Shown one piece after another: positions 1-5,147 of a stretch of 5,147 nucleotides of DNA (its first letter is position 1; each line of letters opens with the position of its first letter). The DNA is from JBCCSZ01 sp039199225 (lineage in GTDB: Bacteria; Bacteroidota; Bacteroidia; Chitinophagales; Saprospiraceae), in assembly GCA_039199225.1 (NCBI GenBank), contig JBCCSZ010000409.1, positions 1-5,147 on the forward strand, read 5' to 3'. The notes beneath the pieces were generated by a model. The model was given only the letters and a program-made list of their open reading frames with translations. It did not search any database and was not told the DNA's origin. The translations under genes were made by a program, and so were the position numbers.

Positions 1-90
1 CTCTCCTTCCTCCCCTCTCCTCTCTCGACTAAATCTCATTCCCACCCCCACTCGACAACTGCTTCTCCATCTCCCTCTCGAACAACCCGA
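1..90. other. Pyrimidine-rich, G-poor stretch of doubtful origin
   Basis: The + strand here is almost only C, T and A, with just five G residues up to position 89. In the frame of the downstream thioesterase it gives a Ser/Pro/Thr/His-rich peptide with no glycine, exactly where the GxSxG nucleophile motif should be. From about position 89 the sequence switches abruptly to normal-looking coding DNA. Low-quality or chimeric sequence at a contig end is the simplest explanation. A real rearrangement that broke the thioesterase is the alternative. Confidence 0.55.
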
Positions 91-654
91 CGGCTGAGAA
101 GCGAAGGTGAAACGGTAGAAAGCATTGTACTCCTCGACCCACCACGCTGGCTAACAGAGCCTGTCGACCCTTCCGAAATCAAGCGGGATTACACCCGGGA
201 AGAAATTGCCAAGTTTGTCGTCAGTGACATCGGATGGAGTGCGCCAATGGATTTTGATCAGCTCCTAGCCGATCTCAAGCCACAACCGATGGATGCAGCC
301 TGGCGCATCGGTATCGAACACCTGGAAAAGTACGAAGTACTGAGTAAAAAAGTAATGCCAGAAGATTTAAAACGGTCTTTTGTCAACAAGTTTTTCAATG
401 ATAAAGTATTGGCCATTTTCTTTGCAGAGCAACAGTACAAACTGCCTCCGGTGGAAGAAGACAGCTTGGTCATAATGTTTACTCAAAAATCTGATATTGA
501 TCTTTCTTCACCAGAAGTTCATCAATATGTTAGGAAAAATTTTGCTACCCAATTTCAGTTGCACCACTTTGGTGGAACACATGCAACACTTTTCCTTCCA
601 GAAAATATCCATTCTTGGATCGATGTACTGTCAGAATATTTTTCGGATTTCTGA
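1..654 (+). CDS. C-terminal thioesterase domain, partial gene (5' end outside the window)
   Basis: The frame is open from the first base to the TGA at 652-654 (217 codons). From about codon 30 it reads as the end of an alpha/beta-hydrolase thioesterase, the domain that releases finished chains from NRPS, PKS or fatty-acid synthases. LRSEGETVESIVLLDPPR (codons 32-49) matches the helix and strand after the nucleophile elbow, with D46 as candidate catalytic acid. GGTHATLF (191-198) carries the candidate catalytic His, H194, followed by the usual terminal helix. The Asp-His spacing of 148 residues is nearer that of the animal fatty-acid synthase thioesterase than of the surfactin enzyme (both from memory). 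The GxSxG serine motif should fall near codons 15-20, but no glycine codon occurs before codon 36. An ATG at 247 could be called as a start, but the domain clearly begins upstream of it. It could be the end of a multidomain synthase or a stand-alone type II thioesterase. The family call is fairly sure; the parent protein is unknown. Confidence 0.72.
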   Translation, partial: LSFLPSPLSTKSHSHPHSTTASPSPSRTTRRLRSEGETVESIVLLDPPRWLTEPVDPSEIKRDYTREEIAKFVVSDIGWSAPMDFDQLLADLKPQPMDAAWRIGIEHLEKYEVLSKKVMPEDLKRSFVNKFFNDKVLAIFFAEQQYKLPPVEEDSLVIMFTQKSDIDLSSPEVHQYVRKNFATQFQLHHFGGTHATLFLPENIHSWIDVLSEYFSDF

Positions 655-887
655 CACAAGGGCAGCAGTAGACAGTTAGATGTTTTCTACTACTAATGGT
701 CTATGGAAGACTGCCCATCACAACACACAAAAAAGTATATAGGTTTAGGTTCTATGTTTATTAACCAGGAGGTAAAGCGGGAATGACTCCCGCTTTACCC
801 GCCTGTTTTGATTTTGGATGATGCTCCTGTAACACCTTTCAGGAGGACCCTTAGCTACTTATTTATTGCATCAAAAACACATTAGAA
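655..887. other. Intergenic region between thioesterase gene and NRPS gene
   Basis: This 233-bp gap is AT-richer than the flanking genes and holds no convincing protein gene. It contains the hairpin at 771-799, an AGGAGGT at 767-773 placed ten bases before the ATG of a 12-codon ORF (783-821), and a second AGGAGG at 841-846 with no ATG at a normal distance. No clear promoter was found: TATGTTTA at 753-760 is one base from the Bacteroidota -7 consensus TAnnTTTG, but I see no matching -33 element. The gap length and the hairpin are compatible with the NRPS having its own transcription start, or with partial read-through from the gene before. Confidence 0.6.
771..815 (+). terminator. Hairpin with T-rich tail: probable terminator or attenuator
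   Basis: GGTAAAGCGGGA at 771-782 pairs perfectly with TCCCGCTTTACC at 788-799, giving a 12-bp stem with a 5-base loop. A broken T-rich tail (TGTTTTGATTTT, 804-815) follows after four bases. Read on the + strand it lies 117 bases after the thioesterase stop and 89 bases before the NRPS start, so it could end transcription of the first gene. The reverse direction has no T-run. The T-tract is interrupted and not directly at the stem base, so termination may be weak. The base of the left arm overlaps the AGGAGGT at 767-773, so the stem could also mask that site. Confidence 0.55.
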
Positions 888-1061
888 ATGTACCCTTACC
901 ACATAGACGATCTTATTTCAAAGCTGAAAAGACTAGATATACAACTGAGATTGAGCGATGATAATTTGAAGATCATGGCTCCGGAAGGTGTACTGAAAGG
1001 CGCGCTCTTGCAAGAGATCAAAGAACATAAAACAGAACTTAAAAACTATATTCGCGAGGCA
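888..1061 (+). other. TubC-like N-terminal docking domain of the NRPS (residues 1-58)
   Basis: The first 58 residues have the TubC N-terminal docking pattern: an amphipathic helix (DDLISKLKRLDIQL), a short strand pair around LSDDNLKIMAPEGVL, then a charged helix with EIKEHKTEL. The small alpha-beta fold of this family binds the C-terminal tail of a partner synthase, mostly in mixed NRPS/PKS lines, and so sets subunit order. Its presence implies that this protein is not the first of its assembly line. A linker (about residues 59-75) joins it to the condensation domain. The partner is not visible; the upstream gene ends in a thioesterase, not an obvious docking tail. Confidence 0.8.
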
Positions 1062-4000
1062 ACAGCTAAGCGAGCTTTTTCTCATATTCCCAAAGCCGAA
1101 CCGAAGGATTTTTACCAACTTTCATCTGCTCAAAAAAGAATGTATGTCCTACACGAAATGGACAAAGATTCCCTGGCTTACAACATGCCTTTGGTTTATC
1201 GTTTTGATGGATCGGTAGACTATTCCAAGCTAAATGCTATTTTTCAAAAGCTCATCGAGCGCCATGAGATGCTGCGGACGAGCTTTCATTTGGTGGATGG
1301 TGTACCCGTACAAAAAATAGCAGCCCAGGTTGACTTTGAGATGGTGGTAAAAAAATGTAGCGAACAGGAGGTGCCTGCACTGATGCAGTTACTTACCCAA
1401 CCTTTTGATTTGAGCAATGGTCCATTATTGCGCATTCACCTTTTACATTTTTCCGAAGATGCTTTTGCACTATTTGTCGATATGCACCACATCATTTCGG
1501 ATGGGGTTTCGCATCGGGTATTGATGAACGACTTTATGGCATTTTACAGAGGAGAAACGCCGGCACCATTGAAAATTCAATACAAGGATTACTCGGAATG
1601 GCAGCAAAGTGCAGCCCATCAGGAAATGCTCAATCGGCAAAAGACTTTTTGGTTGAAAACTTTTGAGGCGGAAACAAGCGCCATAGAACTGCCTTGTGAC
1701 TTTCCAAGACCTTTGGTCAATACCCACGCCGGACGTACCCTCGATTTTGAGATTGATCGGACACATACCCAATTGCTGAAGGCACTTGCTCAAAAAGAAG
1801 AGGTGACCATGTACATGCTTTTGCTGTCAATATTTAATGTTTTGCTCAGCAAGTTGAGCAGCCAGGAAGATATTGTGGTAGGAACCCCAGTCTCAGGTCG
1901 CCAGCATGCAGACTTGGAGGAGATCATTGGTGTATTTGTCAATACATTGGCGCTGCGGAGTTTTCCGAAATCTACGCTCAGCTTTCAAGATTTTTTGAGA
2001 CAGGTGAAAACGAATGTGCTGCAAAGTTTTGAAAACCAATCTTTTCAATACGAAGCCTTGGTCGAAGCCCTTGGCGTGCTACGCGACGGTGGTCGCAATC
2101 CTCTTTTTGATGTGATGTTTGACTATGATAACTTTTCGGATAGAAGTGAGACGGATGCAGCAGGGGAGGACCTAATAGTAAATCAACAAGATAGTGCCAA
2201 GTTTGACCTCAGTCTATCTGCATTAGAAGTCCAAGGCCGCTTGAAAATGACTTTTGAGTATTCAACCGATCTCTTTAAAAAGAGCAGCATCGAACGTTTT
2301 GTTGGCTACTTCCAGCAGGTCGTTCGGGCGGTTGTTGATGATGTTCATATCCCATTAGCTAAGATAAATATATTGCCTGTCGCCGAGGAGCGACAACTCT
2401 TACTTGAATTCAATAATCCGAAGACAGAATATCCAAACGAGGGGTCTATTGTAGAGCGCTTTGAGCGGCAGGTGATGCATACACCCCAGCGTACAGCGAT
2501 TATCGATAAGACCAGCCAACTCAGCTACGAAGTATTTAACGAACGAGTCAACCAGCTTGCTCACTTTTTGATGAAGCACAAAGGGATGCAGGCCGGAGGT
2601 CGGATAGGCGTTTACACCGACCGATCTGTGGATATGGTCATCTGCCTAATGGCCATTCTGAAATCTGGTGCCGCCTTTATCGCCATCGATTCAGAATATG
2701 GTAGTGAAAGGGTTCGCAACATGATCGAAGATGCGAATGCCGATCTGGTTATGACCAATCTGGTAGAAGACTGGGAAAAAATAAATGCTGGAATTGCTGC
2801 AGTTGACTTGGTCGGAGAGGGCGAAGCCATCGCACAATGTTCAAAGGAGAATCCGGCAATTTTATGCCCACTCGATTCATTGGCCCTCATCATTTATACC
2901 TCCGGCAGCACAGGCAAACCCAAGGGAATCATGCTCGAGCATTCAGCCATGTTGGACTATTTTCTGACGTTCAATGAGTATTTTTCTTTGGGGCAGGACG
3001 ACAGTTTCATACAGCAAGCTTCTTTGTCTTTTGATACCAGCATCGAAGAAATTTTTCCAGTTTTGATGGTAGGTGCCTCGGTACAGATTATGCCGGACCG
3101 CGGACGAGATATCGACTATATTTTGGAGGCCATCAAAAACAGAGGGGCGACCATCTTGAGTACGACGCCTTCTGTCCTAAATGAATTGAATAAGCAGCCT
3201 TCAGAGCTGGCAAATCTTCGGGTGATCCTCAGTGGAGGCGATCTGCTTTTGCCCGCTCATGTCGATCAATTGATCGGTCCATTTGATGTATACAATACCT
3301 ATGGGCCTTCCGAGTCTACTGTTTGTATTACCTACAATAAAATTGAAAAAATTGAGGACACTTCTTATTTGGGTCAACCCATTGCCAATCGGGAAGTGCT
3401 AATTCTCAATCCCTCCGGCCAACTCTGTCCGGTATTGGTGACAGGGGAGCTTTGCGTTGCTGGGGCTGGACTTGCCAGGGGGTATGTCGGCCGGCCAGCG
3501 CTCAATCGCGAAAAGTTCATCGAGCATCCTTTCAGAGCAGGGGATCGAATTTATAAAACAGGCGACCTGGCCCGCTGGCTGCCCGATGGAAATATTGAAT
3601 TTTTAGGACGCATCGACAATCAGCTGAAGATTCACGGCTTTCGGATTGAGTTGGGAGAGATTGAACACCAGCTCTCCGCGCATCCTTCAGTAGAGGAGGC
3701 AGCAGTAGTGGCCATAAAAGAAAAGGGAGAAAAGCGGCTAGCAGCTTATTATGTTTCACAAACTCCTCTGAAGGTCGAAGATTTGAGAAACTACTTGATG
3801 GAATCTTTGCCACACTACATGATTCCAACGTACTTTATTTCGCTGGATAAGCTACCGATGACAACCAATGGTAAGTTGAATAAAAAAGCCTTACCAGCAC
3901 CAGAGGTAGCGGATGCACAAGCATTTGAATTGCCATCCAATGAAACCGAAGCAAGTATGCTCAAGATATGGTCGGAAGTACTCGAACTGCCGGAAGAGCA

Positions 4001-5147
4001 AATAAGCATCAACAGTAATTTCTTTGCCCTGGGTGGTCATTCTTTGAAGGCAACCCTTTTGATCAATAAAGTATCCAAGGAAATGATGGTGGATGTTCCC
4101 CTGAAAGAAATCTTTCGGAGCCAAGACATTCGATCGTTGAGTGCTTTTGTTCAGGATGCGCAAAAGGTTCACCACACTGCCATCCCTAAAGCTGCTAAGA
4201 AAGACTATTATCCGCTTTCTTCTGCACAGAAAAGAATGTTTTTCCTACAATCTTTTGATCCAAATTCCCTGGCCTATAACATGCCCCAGGTCGATCGTCT
4301 CAAGGTAGGCGTAGATTTTGGACGCCTCCAGCAAGCATTGGCTGCTTTAATCAATCGACACGAAATCTTACGGACATCCTTTCAGTCTGTTGCCGACCAA
4401 ACTGTTCAGGTGATTGCCGATGAGATGCCCTTTGAAATAGAAAAGTTTACGACGAAGGAGCAAAACATAGATGCCCTCGTCCAGCAGTTTATCCGTCCTT
4501 TCAATTTGAGTCAAGCACCACTTCTAAGAGTGGGATTGGCAGCCATAGAGGGGTCATCTGATCAACTGCTTTTGGTCGATATGCACCACATTATTTCAGA
4601 TGGGGTATCTCACGAAATTTTGATCCACGACTTTTTATCCTTGTACGCTGGACGCGATTTACCAGCCTTGAATTTGCAGTATAAAGATTATGCCGAGTGG
4701 CAACAAAGTGCAGAACACCAATCCAGAATTGAGCAGGAAAAAACTTTTTGGCTGAATGAATTTGCCGACGAATGGAATGTTCCCAATCTACCCACCGATC
4801 GTCCTCGTCCTGCCACCAAAAGTTTGGATGGTGCCGTGGTGGAATCGCGAATTGGAAAGGAAACAAGCCGCCGTTTAAAAGTATTGGCAGAGGAGAAGGG
4901 TGTGACCATGTACATGTTGCTACTGGCCTTGTACTACACCTTGCTGAGTCGCCTGACTGGGGAGGAAGACCTCGTCGTAGGGACGCCTGTTTCTGGCCGT
5001 CAACATGCTGATTTGGAAAATACCATCGGAATGTTTGTCAATACATTGGCACTGCGGAATCAGCCTCAAGGCGAGAAGCCATTCGATGTGTTTTTACAAG
5101 AATTAAAGGATAAAGTTTTACAGTGTTTCGAATACCAATCCTTTCAG
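888..5147 (+). CDS. Non-ribosomal peptide synthetase, domains docking-C-A-PCP-C, partial (3' end outside the window)
   Basis: An uninterrupted frame of 1,420 codons runs from ATG 888 to the last base with no stop. It encodes a cytoplasmic multimodular peptide synthetase: a TubC-type docking domain (about residues 1-58), a condensation domain (76-505), an adenylation domain (507-1003), a peptidyl carrier domain (1015-1088) and most of a second condensation domain (1108-1420). All core catalytic motifs are intact. The start is set by an in-frame TAG at 852-854, with no other ATG, GTG or TTG between it and 888; the next in-frame ATG (975) would cut the docking domain. No Shine-Dalgarno sequence lies at normal distance, as is common in Bacteroidota. 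The module adds one residue, predicted lysine-like, to a chain received from another subunit, then passes it on to a second module. Natural product, full length and gene name are unknown. Confidence 0.96.
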   Translation, partial: MYPYHIDDLISKLKRLDIQLRLSDDNLKIMAPEGVLKGALLQEIKEHKTELKNYIREATAKRAFSHIPKAEPKDFYQLSSAQKRMYVLHEMDKDSLAYNMPLVYRFDGSVDYSKLNAIFQKLIERHEMLRTSFHLVDGVPVQKIAAQVDFEMVVKKCSEQEVPALMQLLTQPFDLSNGPLLRIHLLHFSEDAFALFVDMHHIISDGVSHRVLMNDFMAFYRGETPAPLKIQYKDYSEWQQSAAHQEMLNRQKTFWLKTFEAETSAIELPCDFPRPLVNTHAGRTLDFEIDRTHTQLLKALAQKEEVTMYMLLLSIFNVLLSKLSSQEDIVVGTPVSGRQHADLEEIIGVFVNTLALRSFPKSTLSFQDFLRQVKTNVLQSFENQSFQYEALVEALGVLRDGGRNPLFDVMFDYDNFSDRSETDAAGEDLIVNQQDSAKFDLSLSALEVQGRLKMTFEYSTDLFKKSSIERFVGYFQQVVRAVVDDVHIPLAKINILPVAEERQLLLEFNNPKTEYPNEGSIVERFERQVMHTPQRTAIIDKTSQLSYEVFNERVNQLAHFLMKHKGMQAGGRIGVYTDRSVDMVICLMAILKSGAAFIAIDSEYGSERVRNMIEDANADLVMTNLVEDWEKINAGIAAVDLVGEGEAIAQCSKENPAILCPLDSLALIIYTSGSTGKPKGIMLEHSAMLDYFLTFNEYFSLGQDDSFIQQASLSFDTSIEEIFPVLMVGASVQIMPDRGRDIDYILEAIKNRGATILSTTPSVLNELNKQPSELANLRVILSGGDLLLPAHVDQLIGPFDVYNTYGPSESTVCITYNKIEKIEDTSYLGQPIANREVLILNPSGQLCPVLVTGELCVAGAGLARGYVGRPALNREKFIEHPFRAGDRIYKTGDLARWLPDGNIEFLGRIDNQLKIHGFRIELGEIEHQLSAHPSVEEAAVVAIKEKGEKRLAAYYVSQTPLKVEDLRNYLMESLPHYMIPTYFISLDKLPMTTNGKLNKKALPAPEVADAQAFELPSNETEASMLKIWSEVLELPEEQISINSNFFALGGHSLKATLLINKVSKEMMVDVPLKEIFRSQDIRSLSAFVQDAQKVHHTAIPKAAKKDYYPLSSAQKRMFFLQSFDPNSLAYNMPQVDRLKVGVDFGRLQQALAALINRHEILRTSFQSVADQTVQVIADEMPFEIEKFTTKEQNIDALVQQFIRPFNLSQAPLLRVGLAAIEGSSDQLLLVDMHHIISDGVSHEILIHDFLSLYAGRDLPALNLQYKDYAEWQQSAEHQSRIEQEKTFWLNEFADEWNVPNLPTDRPRPATKSLDGAVVESRIGKETSRRLKVLAEEKGVTMYMLLLALYYTLLSRLTGEEDLVVGTPVSGRQHADLENTIGMFVNTLALRNQPQGEKPFDVFLQELKDKVLQCFEYQSFQ
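1113..2048 (+). repeat. Direct repeat copy 1: coding repeat of the condensation domain (partner at 4209-5147)
   Basis: The DNA for condensation domain 1 is repeated in condensation domain 2 at an offset of 3,096 bp at motif C1 and exactly 3,099 bp (1,033 codons) from motif C3 to the window end. Identical DNA blocks include GTCGATATGCACCACAT at 1476, GTGACCATGTACATG at 1803 and TTTGTCAATACATTGGC at 1935. By hand count the proteins match at 32 of 49 positions after motif C3 and 39 of 52 around motif C5. Confidence 0.75.
1113..2402 (+). other. NRPS condensation domain 1 (residues 76-505), LCL-like
   Basis: This domain forms the peptide bond between the incoming chain and the aminoacyl group on the carrier domain of this module. 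Visible motifs are C1 LSSAQKRM (78-85), C2 RHEMLRTSF (125-133), C3 HHIISDG with catalytic H201 and D205 (200-206), C4 YKDYSEWQ (232-239), C5 IGVFVNTLALR (347-357), C6 around NQSFQYEALV (about 383-392) and C7 RNPLFDVMFDY (403-413). The SLAYNMP segment after C1 and the DGVS after the active-site histidines fit the LCL type, which accepts an L-configured donor. A starter condensation domain cannot be excluded, but the docking domain in front argues against it. Confidence 0.9.
2406..3896 (+). other. NRPS adenylation domain (residues 507-1003), predicted lysine-like specificity
   Basis: The domain activates an amino acid as acyl-AMP and loads it on the carrier. Motifs: A1 LSYEVF (545-550), A2 LKSGAAF (591-597), A3 YTSGSTGKPKG (670-680), A4 FDTS (715-718), A5 NTYGPSE (803-809), A6 GELCVAGAGLARGY (from 853), A7 YKTGDL (889-894), A8 GRIDNQLKIHGFRIELGEIE (from 907), A9 LPHYMIP (from 974), A10 NGKL with K996. 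By hand alignment to GrsA the pocket residues are D716, T717, E720, S758, L781, G783, T804, V812, C813, K996. The code D-T-E-S-L-G-T-V-C-K shares seven of ten positions with DAESIGSVCK, which I recall for the bacitracin lysine module; the pocket Glu fits a basic side chain. Oddities: A2 continues IAIDSEYGSER, without the usual prolines, and A8 has His where Arg is usual. Confidence 0.9.
3930..4151 (+). other. Peptidyl carrier (thiolation) domain of the NRPS (residues 1015-1088)
   Basis: The four-helix carrier domain tethers the aminoacyl or peptidyl chain on a phosphopantetheine arm. NFFALGGHSLKA holds the core GGHS motif; S1052 is the predicted attachment serine for a phosphopantetheinyl transferase that is not in this window. 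Helix 1 begins around ETEASMLKIWSEVLEL (from 1019). The next domain is a condensation domain without an epimerase between, so the loaded residue should stay in the L-form unless a dual-function C domain acts, and none of its motifs are seen. Confidence 0.92.
4209..5147 (+). other. NRPS condensation domain 2 (residues 1108-1420), cut by the window edge
   Basis: Motifs C1 LSSAQKRM (1110-1117), C2 RHEILRTSF, C3 HHIISDG with H1234 and D1238 as catalytic pair, C4 YKDYAEWQ and C5 IGMFVNTLALR are present. The window ends at NRPS residue 1420, inside C6 (YQSFQ), so C7 and the acceptor module are missing. It would couple the chain on the preceding carrier to the next amino acid, whose identity cannot be read here. 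An LCL type is expected because no epimerase precedes it. It closely resembles condensation domain 1 and lacks the extra N-terminal HHxxxxxGD motif of dual epimerase/condensation domains. Confidence 0.9.
4209..5147 (+). repeat. Direct repeat copy 2: coding repeat of the condensation domain (partner at 1113-2048)
   Basis: This is the second copy of the repeat, with the matching identical blocks at 4575, 4902 and 5034. Only a one-codon length difference separates the copies, located between motifs C1 and C3. The pattern fits module duplication or gene conversion between domains within one synthetase. The repeat is cut at the right edge, so its true extent is unknown. Confidence 0.75.

Noticed and set aside
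1..90. Simple-sequence repeat or CRISPR-like array in the pyrimidine-rich start
   Set aside because: No regular unit or spacer pattern; only biased composition.
247..654. A stand-alone 135-residue protein starting at ATG 247
   Set aside because: The frame is open further upstream and codons 32-82 carry thioesterase-like sequence including the candidate catalytic Asp, so 247 is an internal Met.
680..742. A 20-codon ORF (start ATG 680) after the thioesterase gene
   Set aside because: Very short, no ribosome-binding site before it and no recognisable features.
741..765. Possible Bacteroidota promoter around TATGTTTA (753-760)
   Set aside because: One mismatch to TAnnTTTG and no convincing -33 element at the right distance; too weak to annotate.
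1470..1793. A 107-codon open frame on the minus strand
   Set aside because: It lies fully antisense to conserved condensation-domain motifs C3 and C4 and encodes nothing recognisable; it is a shadow of the NRPS frame.
1113..2402. Condensation domain 1 as an epimerase, cyclisation or dual-function domain
   Set aside because: It has the ordinary HHIISDG and C1-C7 motifs of peptide-bond-forming domains; no DxxxxD cyclisation motif or extra HHxxxxxGD motif is present.
2612..2893. A 93-codon open frame on the minus strand
   Set aside because: Antisense to the A1-A3 part of the adenylation domain; low-complexity Ser/Ala-rich translation typical of shadow frames.
3532..4175. Overlapping minus-strand open frames over the end of the A domain and the carrier
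   Set aside because: All are antisense to intact A7-A10 and GGHS motifs, with no ribosome-binding site or family resemblance.
4591..5011. Open frames on both strands over the second condensation domain
   Set aside because: They overlap the uninterrupted NRPS frame with intact motifs and look like out-of-frame translations.

Overview
The window is part of a non-ribosomal peptide biosynthesis locus. It holds two protein-coding genes on the + strand, both cut by a window edge: the 3' end of a thioesterase-containing gene (1-654) and the first 1,420 codons of a large non-ribosomal peptide synthetase, NRPS (888-5147). They are separated by a 233-bp gap containing one strong hairpin. No RNA gene, insertion sequence or CRISPR array is visible. 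The moderate base composition, the NRPS motif style (LSSAQKRM, SLAYNMP, HHIISDGVS) and the lack of a usable Shine-Dalgarno site at the NRPS start suggest Bacteroidota. That assignment is an inference; Firmicutes NRPSs share some of these motifs.

Layout. 1-90 is a pyrimidine-rich, nearly G-free stretch that stays open in the frame of the following gene but does not look like protein of that family. 91-654 encodes the C-terminal part of an alpha/beta-hydrolase thioesterase, with candidate catalytic Asp and His but no visible nucleophile Ser motif. 655-887 is intergenic, with a perfect 12-bp hairpin at 771-799, a Shine-Dalgarno-like AGGAGGT at 767-773 leading to a 12-codon ORF, and a second AGGAGG at 841-846. 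888-5147 encodes, in order, a TubC-type N-terminal docking domain, a condensation domain (C1), an adenylation domain (A), a peptidyl carrier domain (PCP) and most of a second condensation domain (C2), still open at the right edge.

How it works together. The docking domain suggests the NRPS receives a chain from a separate upstream synthase subunit. C1 would join that chain to the residue activated by the A domain. The specificity residues read D-T-E-S-L-G-T-V-C-K, which most resembles the lysine code I recall from bacitracin synthetase, so lysine or another basic residue is the best guess. The PCP carries the product to C2, which would extend it with a residue chosen by a module outside the window. 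No epimerase lies between PCP and C2, so the L-configuration is expected to be kept. The preceding gene ends in a chain-releasing thioesterase, so gene order probably does not match assembly order, or two assembly lines lie side by side.

The most unusual points are the missing nucleophile region in the thioesterase, the proline-poor A2 motif in the A domain, and the two C domains, which align over long stretches at a constant 3,099-bp offset with several 15-18-bp identical DNA blocks. I see no clear sign of a wholly new system; this is a recognisable NRPS locus of unknown product.
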